From Diploptera punctata (Eukaryota > Arthropoda > Insecta > Blattodea > Blaberidae), in the NCBI GenBank assembly GCA_030220185.1, contig JASPKZ010007796.1:186001-250000 (forward strand): a DNA stretch of 64,000 bases, in the 5' to 3' direction. Shown in pieces: positions 52,813 through 63,394 of the stretch. Made by a program: the position numbers and the translations under genes. The notes beneath the pieces are model-generated. The model searched no databases. It was given only the letters and a program-made list of their open reading frames with translations, and was not told where the DNA came from. Positions within the stretch are counted from its first letter, which is position 1. Each line of letters begins with the position of its first letter.

Positions 52813-53140
52813 ATTGTTTTATTCATTTGTATTTTCACAAAATACATCCTATAATATTTAATTCCTGCCACATAATCTACGTTCACTTTACACTATCTTA
52901 AGTAATATTCCTGCCTCTGTAACACTATTTAGCTACCGGTATAAATTTAATTGTACGTGCACTGCCACGTTTTAATAATAATGCTATAAATTTATGTGAT
53001 AAAATATAATATAGCTTCATATAGGTATGTGTTTATTTATTTATTACGTAAGAGTGAGGAAAAAGTTTCAACCTTCAATTAAAATATTTAGCTTATATAT
53101 GTCAAGTCCATCATAATAATAGCTCATAGCTGATGGACAA

Positions 53141-53160
53141 TAATAAAAATAATAATAATA

Positions 53161-53198
<38 letters not shown>

Positions 53199-53212
53199 CC
53201 GTCATCTATAAA

Positions 53213-53271
<59 letters not shown>
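53141..53271 (+). repeat. TAA/TTA microsatellites, inverted
   Basis: TAATAATTATTATTA (to 53198) then ATAATAATA (53213-53271): about 13 and 19 units in opposite sense, forming an AT-rich inverted pair. Confidence 0.9.
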
Positions 53272-53273
<2 letters not shown>

Positions 53274-53325
53274 GGATGTATCAATTGATGTGAACAATGT
53301 AATTACCTGGGGATCAAAATTATCT

Positions 53326-54010
53326 TAAAATGTCCCCAAGAAAATGACATAAAATATGGAATTCAAAAAGGCAGATCGGTAATAACATTGATGATCTTGA
53401 AGAAAATTTTCGGGCTGTAGGCTGTGGTCGTGAGGCTTGTAGTTCCCGACGTTTCGCCAGAGACTGCGTCTGACATCCTCAAGGGTTGTCTTGAGTCTAC
53501 GCCAATACGGTAATAACATTGTTAAACGGAGTTTTGTGGGATAAGAACATAAGAATAGATACCAAATTAGAAATTTATAAATCCATAATTCAAAGCACGC
53601 TAACATTTGGTGCAGAAACTTTGCATCTGAATAAAAATTTGAGTTTAAAGCTAATGTCAACCGAAATGGATTCTTACAGACGCTCAACTAGACATTCTAA
53701 ATTGAAAAAAAAAAATAATAATAATGATAATAAATACAACCACACAACAAATGAAAGTCCAAAATTCAATATTAGATTTTGAGAGATACAGACAACTAGA
53801 ATGGTATGGACATATGCGTAGGATGCCAGAGAAAATATTACCCAGACAAGCTTTGGAATGGATTCCACCTGGGAAAGGAAAGAGAGGTGGACCAGATTTA
53901 AATCGATGGATGATGTAAGAAAACATATGAGGGAGCTAGGTCTGGAAGAATTGGAATGAGAAGATAGAGAAGAATGGAGAAAGAAGATAAAAATTTTAAA
54001 AGCTTTGAGC
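53326..54010 (+). pseudogene. LINE C-terminal fragment, interrupted
   Basis: Encodes DIKYGIQKGRSVITL, a 117-bp insertion (53391-53507), then LLNGVLWDKNIRIDTKL, IIQSTLTFGAETLHLNKN and MDSYRRSTRHSKL. A TAA-rich frameshift follows, then LEWYGHMRRMPEKILPRQAL and GKRGGPDLNRWMM. The RT core is missing; similar in style to the 5337 LINE. Confidence 0.8.
53391..53507 (-). mobile_element. 117-bp insertion with 14-bp TSD and GAAACGTC motif
   Basis: CGGTAATAACATTG is duplicated at 53377-53390 and 53508-53521; removing the insert rejoins the LINE frame. On the minus strand 53483-53448 reads CTTGAGGATG, a stem, then GCGAAACGTC, a motif I associate with Penelope-like terminal sequences. No coding. Confidence 0.7.
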
Positions 54011-54158
54011 ATATGAAGATGTTTCATTACACTGTAAACCTGTTTATAAATAAGTAAATAATAATAATATTAATACTTCCAAATAGTTAGTACGTTTTTT
54101 TCTTTAAGAATGAATATACAGAATAAAATAGAGAGCACTTTAACAATTAAAAAAATTA

Positions 54159-54230
54159 ACCTCACCGGGGATCGAACCTGGGACCTCTTGCATACGAATC
54201 AAGCCACTAGGCACTGTGCTACGCTTTCGC
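54159..54230 (-). pseudogene. tRNA-like sequence with T run
   Basis: The minus strand contains GCGTAGCACAGTGCC (A-box-like), CTTGATTCGTATGCAAG (anticodon-arm-like, CGT), B box GGTTCGATCCC and a T7 run. The acceptor stem is not closed. Confidence 0.5.
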
Positions 54231-54239
54231 TGTATTGTT

Positions 54240-54880
54240 GCGTTTAGAAAGAACACTCTTCAAGGGAAGAAGGAAAACGTATTGTAGCTCTACTGTGCAA
54301 TTAGTTTACTCGTGTGAATCACGCGTTAGAACTTCGAATATTCGAGATCAAGTGTCGGCCCATTCTTTTTGTCGCCTAGTGTACATCTTTAATTTTTGTA
54401 TTGCCATTTCACTCTCTAATGAAGTTGGTTCCGTGACTAACATTTATGATGTATGTAAATCATCCTCTTCAATATCTTGCTATATTTCTTTTTTTCTATC
54501 GAAAAGCGATTAATTTTATCCAAACAATTACACAAAATGTTGTAATAATGATAACGGATGTGTGTTGTATGAAGATTAGAGCCATTGTACCAATTAATAT
54601 CAATAATTATACATGCACATGACTCAAATTTCATTACACAAACATCTAACAATGAGTCACACGAAATATTTCCCTTGTTAACGAAAACATTAGAACATTC
54701 AGTCTGATTTAATATTGGTTTGTTCAAAATTACAATATTAATCTGAAATTAAACATGATTAAAATAAATTGAATTAAGATATATGGCTGCTGATCAGTTC
54801 AATGTAAAATTGGAATTAATAGTATGCATTCCATTTCAAGAACATTTTATGATAAACGGTACGAAAATGAACTGTCTTTA
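54240..54880. other. unassigned spacer
   Basis: No supportable feature in about 640 bp. Confidence 0.4.
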
Positions 54881-54884
54881 ATTC

Positions 54885-55067
54885 GCAGATGACCAGATCA
54901 TTGTAGCTTCCTCAGAAAATCAACTACAAAGATCAGTTTATAAATTATGGAAACTAATAAACGACTATAATTTAAATATATCAACAGAGAAAACAAAGTC
55001 AATGGCATTTATTGGAACTCAGCATAAAAGGACAACAATTTTAATTAAAGCAAACATAATTGAACAA
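54885..55067 (+). pseudogene. LINE family F, RT motif C segment
   Basis: Encodes LQFADDQIIVASSENQLQRS, then KLWKLINDYNLNISTEKTKS, i.e. the catalytic Asp pair and following helices of a LINE RT. The frame ends at ANIIEQ, where a 206-bp foldback has inserted, and resumes at 55286. Confidence 0.8.
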
Positions 55068-55273
55068 TACACAAGTGATCTTCATGGTGATCAAATATTA
55101 AAATATATATACAGTCAATATGCCCATTTCACCAATTAATGTTTAAAAAGGTCAACAAGTTTCCACAGCCAAGCTGTCATTCTCAAGACCAGCTTGGCTG
55201 TAGAAACTTATTGACCATTTTTAAACATTAATTGGTGAAATGGGCATATTGACTGTAGGCTATATATATTTTA
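55068..55273. mobile_element. 206-bp foldback element in a LINE ORF
   Basis: Arms of about 80 bp (CAGTCAATATGCCCATTTCA versus TGAAATGGGCATATTGACTG) around a loop of about 14 nt. ATAATTGAACAA is present on both sides (55056-55067 and 55274-55285), a duplication of 8-12 bp. The minus strand 55187-55159 reads CTTGAGAATG, an ACAGC/GCTGT stem, then GGAAAC. Confidence 0.88.
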
Positions 55274-55285
55274 ATAATTGAACAA

Positions 55286-55816
55286 GTAACTTGTTTCAAT
55301 TTTCTGGGATGCATGATATCGTACCAGCAAAATTTGGACATGGAGAAGAAATTAGGGAAATTTCAACACATATGTGATTCAATAAGAAGATATTCGAGAA
55401 ATAAGACCAAAAGGGAAACTCAATTAAAATTTTACAAAACAGTAGCCGTTCCAACATTAACATACGGGTCTGAGACTTGGCCTTTAACGATCTCTGATAA
55501 AAATAAAATTGAGACAATAGAAATGAGATTTCTCAGATCAGTTGCAGGTGTATCTCTAAGAGATCAAAAGAGAAGTCAAGATATCAGAGATGAATTACAA
55601 ATATATAATATAAACGAGAGAATACACACAAATAAACGTAATTGGTTTGAAAATATACAAAGAATGCCAAATAATCGTTTATCAAAACTGCTGCTTCATT
55701 ATAGGCCTCTAGGCCGAAGAAATGTAGGAAGACCAAAACGTCGTTGGAAGGACGACCTGCGCCTGCGGCATGTAGTGCGCCGGGGAGCGGAACGGGCCAA
55801 CAGGCCCATACCTTGA
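55286..55816 (+). pseudogene. LINE family F, C-terminal ORF with GAT tail
   Basis: Continues the 54885 frame: VTCFNFLGCMISYQQNLD, TLTYGSETWPLTISDKN, MRFLRSVAGVSLRDQKR and WFENIQRMPNNRLSKLL, then GRRNVGRPKRRWKDDL, with a stop at 55816 and a GAT-repeat tail. Apart from the foldback insertion and 5' truncation the frame is open, so the copy is fairly young. Confidence 0.85.
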
Positions 55817-55836
55817 AGATGGTGATGATGATTCCA

Positions 55837-56092
55837 TTTCAAGGGCTCAGCTGTAAAACATGTTAACTGACAAATTCTTTAAAATTGAGTTGTAACATGT
55901 AAACTGTGATATGTGAACTTCTGAAGCATTTGGTGCACGTAGTTTTTACATCCGTCAATAGATGGTAGATTGTCAATAGATTGTAAATGAAGCTACGTGC
56001 ACCAAATGCTTCAGAAGGTAACTTATCACAGTTTATATGCTACAACTCAATTCTCAAGAATTTGTCAGTTACCATGTTTTACAGCCGAGCCC
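55837..56092. repeat. foldback, about 105-bp arms
   Basis: GGGCTCAGCTGTAAAACATG... to about 55950 is inverted at about 55990-56090 (CATGTTTTACAGCCGAGCCC). The loop of about 40 nt contains GTCAATAGAT twice. Non-coding. Confidence 0.88.
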
Positions 56093-56099
56093 TTCATTT

Positions 56100-56550
56100 A
56101 CATTTCCTTATATGAATAGTTTAAAATGCCTAATGTCAAAATAGAGGCTGCAATTCATTTCATTGAGATCTGAATATGCTTCTGTAAATGACAGGCAAAG
56201 TTCTCTTTGCCTGACCCCATCCACAAACTGTTGATTTCAGCAAGCAGTAATTTAGTAACTTATATCCCATTTTATTCCAGTGGTAAATGTATCGATTTAG
56301 ACTATGGTCATATTTGCATACCGTATATCTTAGAAAACTAGCATTTACAATTTCTTGTTGATATAACTTTATTTTTCTGCTCAAATGACTATCAATTAAT
56401 TTTTTCTCGTATTTTTATAAAATTATATATTTTACTGTTATTTAATTGTAAGCATAAATTGTCTATTTACAAAAAAAAACATATTCAAGACACTGACAAT
56501 TTTGTAAGTATGTGTCTTGAACTTTTATAGGAAAAATCGCTATTAGGTTT
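56100..56550. other. unassigned spacer
   Basis: Nothing recognised beyond AT-rich sequence. Confidence 0.4.
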
Positions 56551-56552
56551 AA

Positions 56553-57357
56553 TTTAAGATTCAAATTAAAATTCTTTATAACTCACCTTATATCCAGTCT
56601 TCTAATTAAACCGGTTTCAAAACCTAGGTGGTGTCATCTTCAGTAATATCTCGACCAATGAAGCATCCACAAGTTAAAAATAAAATTAAAAAGTTGGGCA
56701 TAAGATTGGCACCGAAGAATGAATACAGTCTCAATAGGATAATTAAAGCAAGCAAAAATTACAAAATTAAAGAAGAAAATAAACGGGAATTTATCAGATC
56801 AAATGCAGAGATCATGACAAAATGTATATAGGAAAAAGAAAAAAGAAATTTGAACACCAAGGTGAAAGGACATTTTAGAAATGCAAAAAATGGTCAAGTA
56901 GAAAAGTTTAGCAGAAGCTGCTCATGCTTAGGGCCGGTTTCACCAACAGAGGTAACTGCATTACGCCAGTTTTCTCCGTGTATAATGCATAGCTTAAACT
57001 GGCGTAATACAGTTACCTCTGTTGGTGAAACTGACCCTTGGTCTGAAAAACATATAATTGATATATAAGCTAGTTTAATCAAACAAATATAAAGACCAAA
57101 AGAGCTCACGGTTTGGGAAAAAAAAACACATTTAAAAAAGACAATAAAGAAAAATGTATGCATTTTTAAATCATCGGGGAATTTGACTTGATTCGGAGGT
57201 TCATCGGTCACCAACAGAGAGAGAAGAAGCAGTTCTGAACGACAATAACATCAGTCCAGATATTACTGAAGATAAAACCACATAGGTCTTGAAACTAGTT
57301 TAATTAGAAAAGACTGGGTATGAGTTGAGGTATAAAGAATTTTAATTTATATCTTAA
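56553..57357. mobile_element. element with about 105-bp inverted ends, Penelope-like motif
   Basis: TTAAGATTCAAATTAAAATT... to 56660 is inverted at 57250-57357. Both arms contain CTGAAGAT, an interrupted stem and TTGAAAC (minus 56643-56613; plus 57266-57295), then GGTTTAATTAGAA-type sequence, as in Penelope-like terminal repeats. A 67-codon frame (56628-56831) is unassigned. It contains a further hairpin at 56933-57047. Confidence 0.65.
56933..57047. repeat. small hairpin MITE
   Basis: GCCGGTTTCACCAACAGAGG... and CCTCTGTTGGTGAAACTGAC are inverted over about 42 bp, with a loop of about 30 nt. Nested within the 56553-57357 element. Confidence 0.85.
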
Positions 57358-57359
57358 AC

Positions 57360-57925
57360 TAATGTCTAATGAAGATTTACATAAATAGTGCTAAAAATGA
57401 ATGCAAAAATCATATGAAGTGGCATTACAGAGAATTTTCAATTGATCTCATCTTTCAGGGTCTGTATCAAGGGATACTTTCTAGAATTATTTCATTCCTC
57501 ATTCTATCGGCATATTTCTTCCAATTGATTCTTTATTGTACAAGTGTAAGAAATGAGTATTATCCACAATTATTATAATGCACGATATAAAAATACAAAT
57601 GTTTAGTGCTGAGTACTGGTCTACAGCCCGCTTGGCTGTCTGGAAGGATGTGTATGTGTGATCTGTTTGCAAAATGTTATATTCAAAACTATGATACGAA
57701 AATGTTTCTTGATCTAACAAAAATCCTTGCATGTAATAAGAAGATATTACTTTTTTTTTCAGAAATATGTCTTAGTAAAAATAGGTAATCCCTTTAACTA
57801 TTTAAGTTATACAGTTATTGTCAATGTCATCAATTCATCACACCATCTCACTCTTGATATTGCAATTCTTATTTTCCTTTCTGATTTACAACTCACCTCC
57901 AACTAAGTTTTTGCTATTTCACATA
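57360..57925. other. unassigned spacer
   Basis: No supportable gene; short frames only. Confidence 0.4.
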
Positions 57926-57929
57926 ATGT

Positions 57930-58405
57930 CTCATTCAATAGTCCTCTTCCAAATAATTTTTGGTCTCCTTCTCCTCCTTGAACCCTGAGGATTCCATTCC
58001 AGAAAGCATCTTTCTATTCAAGTTTGAGTTTTACACACAGTATGTCCAATCAAATGCCATTTTCTTTCTGTTATTTGTTTTTCGAAAGGTGCTTGCTCAG
58101 TTTTGCCCCATCGTTCTTGATTTGACATTATATCAGGCCATCTAACATTTAATATCCAACGTAAACACACATTCACGAACACCTGAAGCAAGTTAATTAT
58201 TTCTTTCATCACCTTCCATGCTTCATGACCATAGAATAAAACTAATTTTACATTTGTGTTAAATAATTGGATCTTAGTATTGATTGAAGTGTTTTTATTC
58301 TTCCAAACTGTATACAGCGGGATAAATACTCCATTTACTTTTTTAATGTGATTCTGGAATATTCTAATGCACCTCCATCCATAGTAATTGTACTTCTTCT
58401 TCTTC
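57930..58405 (-). pseudogene. LINE C-terminal fragment (L2/CR1-like style)
   Basis: The minus strand encodes FIPLYTVWKNKNTSINTKIQ, VLFYGHEAWKVMKEI, VNVCLRWILNVRWPDIMSNQ and ITERKWHLIGHTVCK. After a frame change it encodes a WNPQGSRRRRRPK-like end near 57975. No RT core. Distinct from families A-F in its INVRWPD-type motif. Confidence 0.75.
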
Positions 58406-58684
58406 TTCACGGTTTAGGCTTATTTACTAGCCTGTTCCGGCTCCAAATTGCTGCTCTTTCCATCTTTTCCTTGGTCTTCCCAAACTTCTTCTTCTTCGTG
58501 GTGAATAGTTGTATGCTGCTTTGGGTATTCTATTCTCAGTCATCCTTGCCAAGTGTTCTTTCCAGTTTGTTCTGTATTTCTCTATTGTTGTGTTTAATTC
58601 CTCTACTTTTAGTTGATGTCTTATTTCTGTGTTGTGTTTTTTGTCTGTTCTTTGATATCCTGCTATTGGTCTGAGAAATCTCAT
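58392..58684 (-). pseudogene. LINE family D, 3' end with GAA tail
   Basis: The minus strand encodes MRFLRPIAGYQRTDKKHN, TNWKEHLARMTENRIPKAA and SPRRRRSLGRPRKRWKE, then a GAA-repeat tail near 58395-58410. Related to 59400-59645. Confidence 0.8.
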
Positions 58685-58689
58685 TTCAG

Positions 58690-59399
58690 CAGTTTGTATT
58701 CTGGCAGATTAATTGTACTTCCAAGATATGTAAAAGCTTGTATTCATTTATTTCTAGCCAAGATTAAATTTAAGTTAAATAAGACAAAAAATAAAATACA
58801 ACATTGTGAAACGTAAGATTCTCAGTGTTTCATTTTTAGCTTAATGTCTATTCTATTAGAGATCTCTCCAATTTTAGTCCTTAAGTAGACAGAGATAATA
58901 TAAGAGTTTAACTTCCCGTCTAGATTATTACTATGAGAAGCCTTCTGGCAAGACTGCTTTCAAACATAAAATGTTTTAAAGTATTTCTGCAGTCAAGAGA
59001 TTACTTGACCCTCTTACAGTGAAAAAGTGATCACTGCATGGTAGAAAGAGAAGAAAGGTAACATATGAAAAAGTAATTGCAGGCATGAATGTGCTATAAA
59101 GTATGTAAAGAAAATAAGGTCATCAGAACAGAGTGAAATGGAGAGTGCAGCTGTGGGTGGTTGAGAAGAATACCTGTCTGGCAACCTCTTACCAACATGT
59201 TTCCTGCTACGTATCAACATATATTCCTTTCTCTACTCCACATATGTTTCTAATAAGAATAATTACTACCATATACAATCAAAACCAAATTCACAATAAT
59301 GGAATGAGACAATATCTAGGAAACAAAACTATTTACATAATTTGTACAAAATGATTAACATATGTTAACAGCGGGTTACACCAGATGGGATCGGAAAAG
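58690..59399. other. unassigned spacer
   Basis: No supportable feature in about 700 bp. Confidence 0.4.
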
Positions 59400-59645
59400 G
59401 AACACCGATATCTTAAAAGAATTGAAGACTACGCCAATTTTGGAATATATTAAACAGTAACAATTAAATTGGAAACACCATCTTGAAAGAATGAGTTCAA
59501 ATCGGATCCCCAAAGCTGTTTATAATTATATACCAAGAGGACGAAGATCTCTGGGCCGTCCTACGAAATGCTGGAGGGAAATTTTTCTATAGGATCGTAA
59601 CAGGCCTTGGCCTAATACTTGGAAGGAAGAAGAAGAAGAATAAGA
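59400..59645 (+). pseudogene. LINE family D, 3' end with GAA tail
   Basis: Encodes LNWKHHLERMSSNRIPKAVY, then PRGRRSLGRPTKCWREI and RPWPNTWKEEEEE, with in-frame stops. The GAA tail is at about 59626-59648. Same family as 58392-58684. Confidence 0.75.
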
Positions 59646-59926
59646 AGAATATATGTGAGAAATATTCTTTTGAAGTCAGTCTCCAATGAAATAAACTTAT
59701 TCTTTTAATTTTTTTTAATTGACTGTAGCTACTTATATATTTAGAAGGGGTGTCTAAAACAGTTTTCCTGTCATCATTTCATATTTAATAATACTTACAA
59801 AACTTGTTTTTGCCTGACTGGCTAATTTGTCAATACTTCTAAAATTCATATTGAACCACCGGAAATATATGGTTAAAATTATAAAATTAGTATTTTGTTT
59901 TATTAATATGAATTACAAATAAGATT

Positions 59927-60362
59927 ACTTACTTACTCACTGGCACTATCGAACCCGAAGGTTCATGGCCGCGCGGACATAAGCTCTCCATACATCCCTA
60001 TCCTGAGCTAATGTTTTCCAATCATTCCCTGTATAATCTACTTCCCTCGAATCATAGTTAATGTTGTTCTCCCACCTCATTCTTGGCCTACCAACTGGGC
60101 GTTTTCCCTCTGGCTTTCCTACAAGAAGCTTCCATGCACGTCTTTCATTCCCCATACGTGCAACATGTCCTGCCCATCGCAGTCTACGAGACTTAACTGT
60201 TCTTATTATATCTGGCTTCCTATAAAGACCATGTAGTTCATTGTTATGTAGTCTTCTCCATTCACCTGTCTGTTCATCTCTCTTTGGTCCAAAAATTTTC
60301 CTAAGAACTTTATTCTCAAATACTCGTAATCTCCTTTCCTCCCTTAAAGTACCGGTAAGAGT
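59927..60362 (-). mobile_element. LINE family A 3' end with 14-bp TSD
   Basis: The minus strand encodes RKIFGPKRDEQTGEWRRLHN, MGNERRAWKLLVGKPEGKR, GRPRMRWENNINYD and DWKTLAQDRDVWRAYVRAAM, ending in a GTAA-repeat tail. TTACAAATAAGATT is duplicated at 59913-59926 and 60363-60376. A 5'-truncated but otherwise well-preserved copy. Confidence 0.9.
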
Positions 60363-60495
60363 TTACAAATAAGATTGCTATAAATATAATATTTCAACAA
60401 TTTTAAATGTAGGATGGTAAGAAAGAAAAAAAATAAGAAAGAAAGAAAGAGAGATATATATACATTATAGTAATTCTGCCCGAGGGCAGGTTTTT

Positions 60496-60934
60496 CATAA
60501 GTAATGCCACGAGTGATTTCCAAATTATCGATAAATTCACGACTCACGAAGTGAGGAGTGAATTTATCTAGAGAATTTGGAAATCAAGAGTGGCATTTGT
60601 TAGGACTATTTAACGAATAAAATTAAGCTGTTTACTCACAAATCATTATTTAACTATAGTTATTTTAAAATATTTATATATTTAATGTAAACGGATGTTT
60701 GAAAACAAATGAACGATAGGTACGCTTCTACTGCTTCTTTTGTTTATCACTGCAACCAGATCATACTATTTATTGCCAAAGGAACGCAATATTGTAAGGA
60801 GGAGCTTTCTTTAATATGGTAATTATAACACTGATAAATATTTGGTGAAACACGACTCTGATTGGTTGTAAAACAGAAATCATTGAAACGTGATTGGTCA
60901 TTGACTCCCATTTGGGGCATGAGTTAAATAGTCA
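60496..60934 (+). repeat. repeat family R, copy 3
   Basis: CATAAGTAATGCCACGAGTG to GAGTTAAATAGTCA. It includes the palindromic ATAAATTCACGACTC / GAGGAGTGAATTTAT near the left end. Close to identical to 62558-62997 over the whole length. Confidence 0.92.
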
Positions 60935-60984
60935 ATGCAATCATAGCATTTCCATGCTATGTTTTGCAGCTTTACTAGGAAATT

Positions 60985-61204
60985 ATAGGTGTGGTAGTTT
61001 CCCGTTGCTTTCCACACCAGTGAGGGATGATGATGATAATGTTAAGGATCATGATGATGATGGCCGGATGATTTTCGGGAACCGTTGGGCCCTAAGCTTC
61101 CTGACAGAGGAAAAACCCTGAAAAAACCTCACCCAGAAGCCTGTCCCGACAAACTCGGGCCCACTGCGTGACAAAGCAGCATTCTACTTCGAGATCCCAG
61201 CGGT

Positions 61205-61206
<2 letters not shown>
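60985..61206 (-). mobile_element. SINE family B, copy 1
   Basis: The minus strand starts ATCCACCGCTGGGATCTCG (tRNA-like head), with a decayed B box, then GAGGTTTTTTCAGGG, a conserved GGTTCCCGAAAATCATC-like body and GAT repeats. Same family as 63395-63662. Confidence 0.8.

Positions 61207-61254
<48 letters not shown>
61207..61254 (+). repeat. TA microsatellite
   Basis: About 22 uninterrupted TA units abutting SINE B. Confidence 0.95.
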
Positions 61255-61258
<4 letters not shown>

Positions 61259-61356
61259 TTAAAATTATATTAAATATTAATCATATATAAATATATAATT
61301 AATTAATTATATTAAATATAAATATAAAATATTGTAAATATAATTTAAAAAATCGT

Positions 61357-61700
61357 CGGCCGCGGTGGACTAGTGATTATACTCCTTGCCTCTGGTCAGT
61401 AGGGTCGCGAATTCAAACCCGCCGGGGTCGATGGATTTTATAGGATGGAAAAATCCAAGGAACAAGTCCTCTGGGAGGGATTTTAATCTGTGGGTCTCGA
61501 GACTGAAGATTTTCAGACTCGTAAAAAATCCTTCATTTACCAAGCATCATCCTAGTAACACCTCTTAATTGATTGCATACCATTCATGACATCTATGGGC
61601 AAATAAGAGTAACTAAATAAACTAGTCTAGAAACTCCTAACAAAGGAGAGGCTAACACTCAACATTGGGCTGTTATGCCACTGTAGATTGTAGAATAAAA
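61357..61700 (+). mobile_element. SINE family A head with a different 3' half
   Basis: Begins CGGCCGCGGTGGACTAG and shares the first roughly 170 bp with SINE A (CTTGCCTCTGGTC; GGATGGAAAAATCCAAGGA). After ATCCTTCATTTACC it diverges, sharing only CATGACATCTATG and AATAAGAGTAAC, and ends GCCACTGTAGATTGTAG. A distinct subfamily or chimera. Confidence 0.8.
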
Positions 61701-61704
61701 AATC

Positions 61705-62557
61705 AATCATAAAAGCATAAATCTATGCATTAAAAACAAATTTAATGTGTAAAAAAGTAATTATTAAAAATTAATTAGTATAAAACTAGTAACACTGAGC
61801 AACCAAAAAAAACTCTTTTTTTGTCTCACAAAGAAAAATATGTGATTCTGATAGTATTTTTTCTCCTGAATTCAAATATGATATCGGTTTTTCTCCATCA
61901 CGCAAGGTTTCCGAGAGACAGGGATTTATAATTTCAAACACTTTAATATTCTGTACATGATATCTACACAATATTCGAACATTTGGACTCACCTACAAAG
62001 TAAGAAATGACGATTTTCTGCTACATTTCGCCTGTGGAGCATCCCTCTTGATGGTTCAACAATAATCGGCCAGCATATTAGGATTCCATTTGCCTTGATA
62101 TCTCTTTTACATAGCTGAAATCTCCTGAATTAGCTCATTTGATTTTACAATGGACAAATGGACGAAAAAACGTTTATTAAAAAAATAATTATTTAAATCC
62201 ATTAATTGATATTGAAATAAAAATAATGTGGGTGATGGAGAAATTCCGAATACATATTTGAAAACACGATAAAAAAACTGCATTAAGTACAACTATTCGT
62301 ACTAATGAGACAAAAATCATGTTGACCTGTGTAATAGTATCATGGAATTCGCATTCTGAAGGAAAGAATAACGAACAAGTTTACCTTATTGCTTGCTCAA
62401 ATAAAATTGAAAACTTCACAGAGATTATTTTACTCTCACTCTGTAAAACATGACACCATTTTACAGTTATGTCAGTTGCTGATATAAAACCGCACAATTT
62501 AAGTACAGTTATTAAAGATAAAAATTCCATATTTTCTATGTTTTATTATGAATTTCT
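61705..62557. other. unassigned AT-rich spacer
   Basis: About 850 bp without a supportable ORF, RNA or repeat. Confidence 0.4.
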
Positions 62558-62997
62558 CATAAGTAATGCCACGAGTGATTTCCAAATTATCGATAAATTC
62601 ACGACTCACGAAGTGAGGAGTGAATTTATCTAGAGAATTTGGAAATCAAGAGTGGCATTTGTTAGGACTATTTAACGAATAAAATTAAGCTGTTTACTCA
62701 CAAATCATTATTTAACTATAGTTATTTTAAAATATTTATATATTTAATGTAAACGGCGATGTTTACAAATGAGAAACGATAGGTACGCTTCTACTGCTTC
62801 TTTTGTTTATCACTGCAACCAGATCATACTATTTATTGCCAAAGGAACGCAATATTGTAAGGAGGAGCTTTCATTAATATGGTAATTATAACACTGATAA
62901 ATATTTGGTGAAACACGACTCTGATTGGTTGCAAAACAGAAATAATTGAAACGTGATTGGTCATTGACTCCCATTTAGGGCATGAGTTAAATAGTCA
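62558..62997 (+). repeat. repeat family R, copy 4
   Basis: Near-identical to 60496-60934, including the palindrome at its left end. Differs by a few substitutions and a short deletion after GCGATGTTT. Confidence 0.92.
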
Positions 62998-63007
62998 CTG
63001 AAAGACA

Positions 63008-63195
63008 AATTATATTTGAAGAAAAAAATATATGCCTAGATTTGGGTTTGAATCCAGGACCTTTAGTTTTATATGCTAATGCTCTATCATCTGTGCTATT
63101 CTAAGCTCAAACGGTAGAACTTTATCATATAAAACTGAAGGTCCTAGGTTCAAATTCCAGTCTAGGCATATGTTTTTCTCTTCAAATATCCATAT
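63008..63195. repeat. inverted pair of tRNA-like half elements
   Basis: Left arm (minus, about 63011-63110) and right arm (plus, about 63116-63190) each contain AAGGTCCT, a B-box-like GGTTCAAATTCC or GGATTCAAACCC, CTAGGCATAT, a T run and CTTCAAATAT. The left copy also keeps an A-box-like ATAGCACAGATGATAGAGC. Shares its 3' flank with the tRNA-like gene at 45818. Confidence 0.75.
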
Positions 63196-63394
63196 TTTCT
63201 GTTAAAGATATTTAAACCTATATATAAATGCTTTGAAGATAAAAAGTAGTGTCCTATCGAAAGCTAAAAAGAAATTAATTTTTTTTACAAATGCCCCAGG
63301 TTGTCTTTCGACAGTCCTGGTTTCTCTCCTGGCATGGCGTACTTGTAACCCACTTCTGAGGTTGGAGCGCCTGGAAGGCGGGATTACGTTGCCC

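Noticed and set aside
57960..58674. Plus-strand hydrophobic frames (61 and 108 codons)
   Set aside because: Antisense to LINE fragments that have clear C-terminal motifs on the minus strand.
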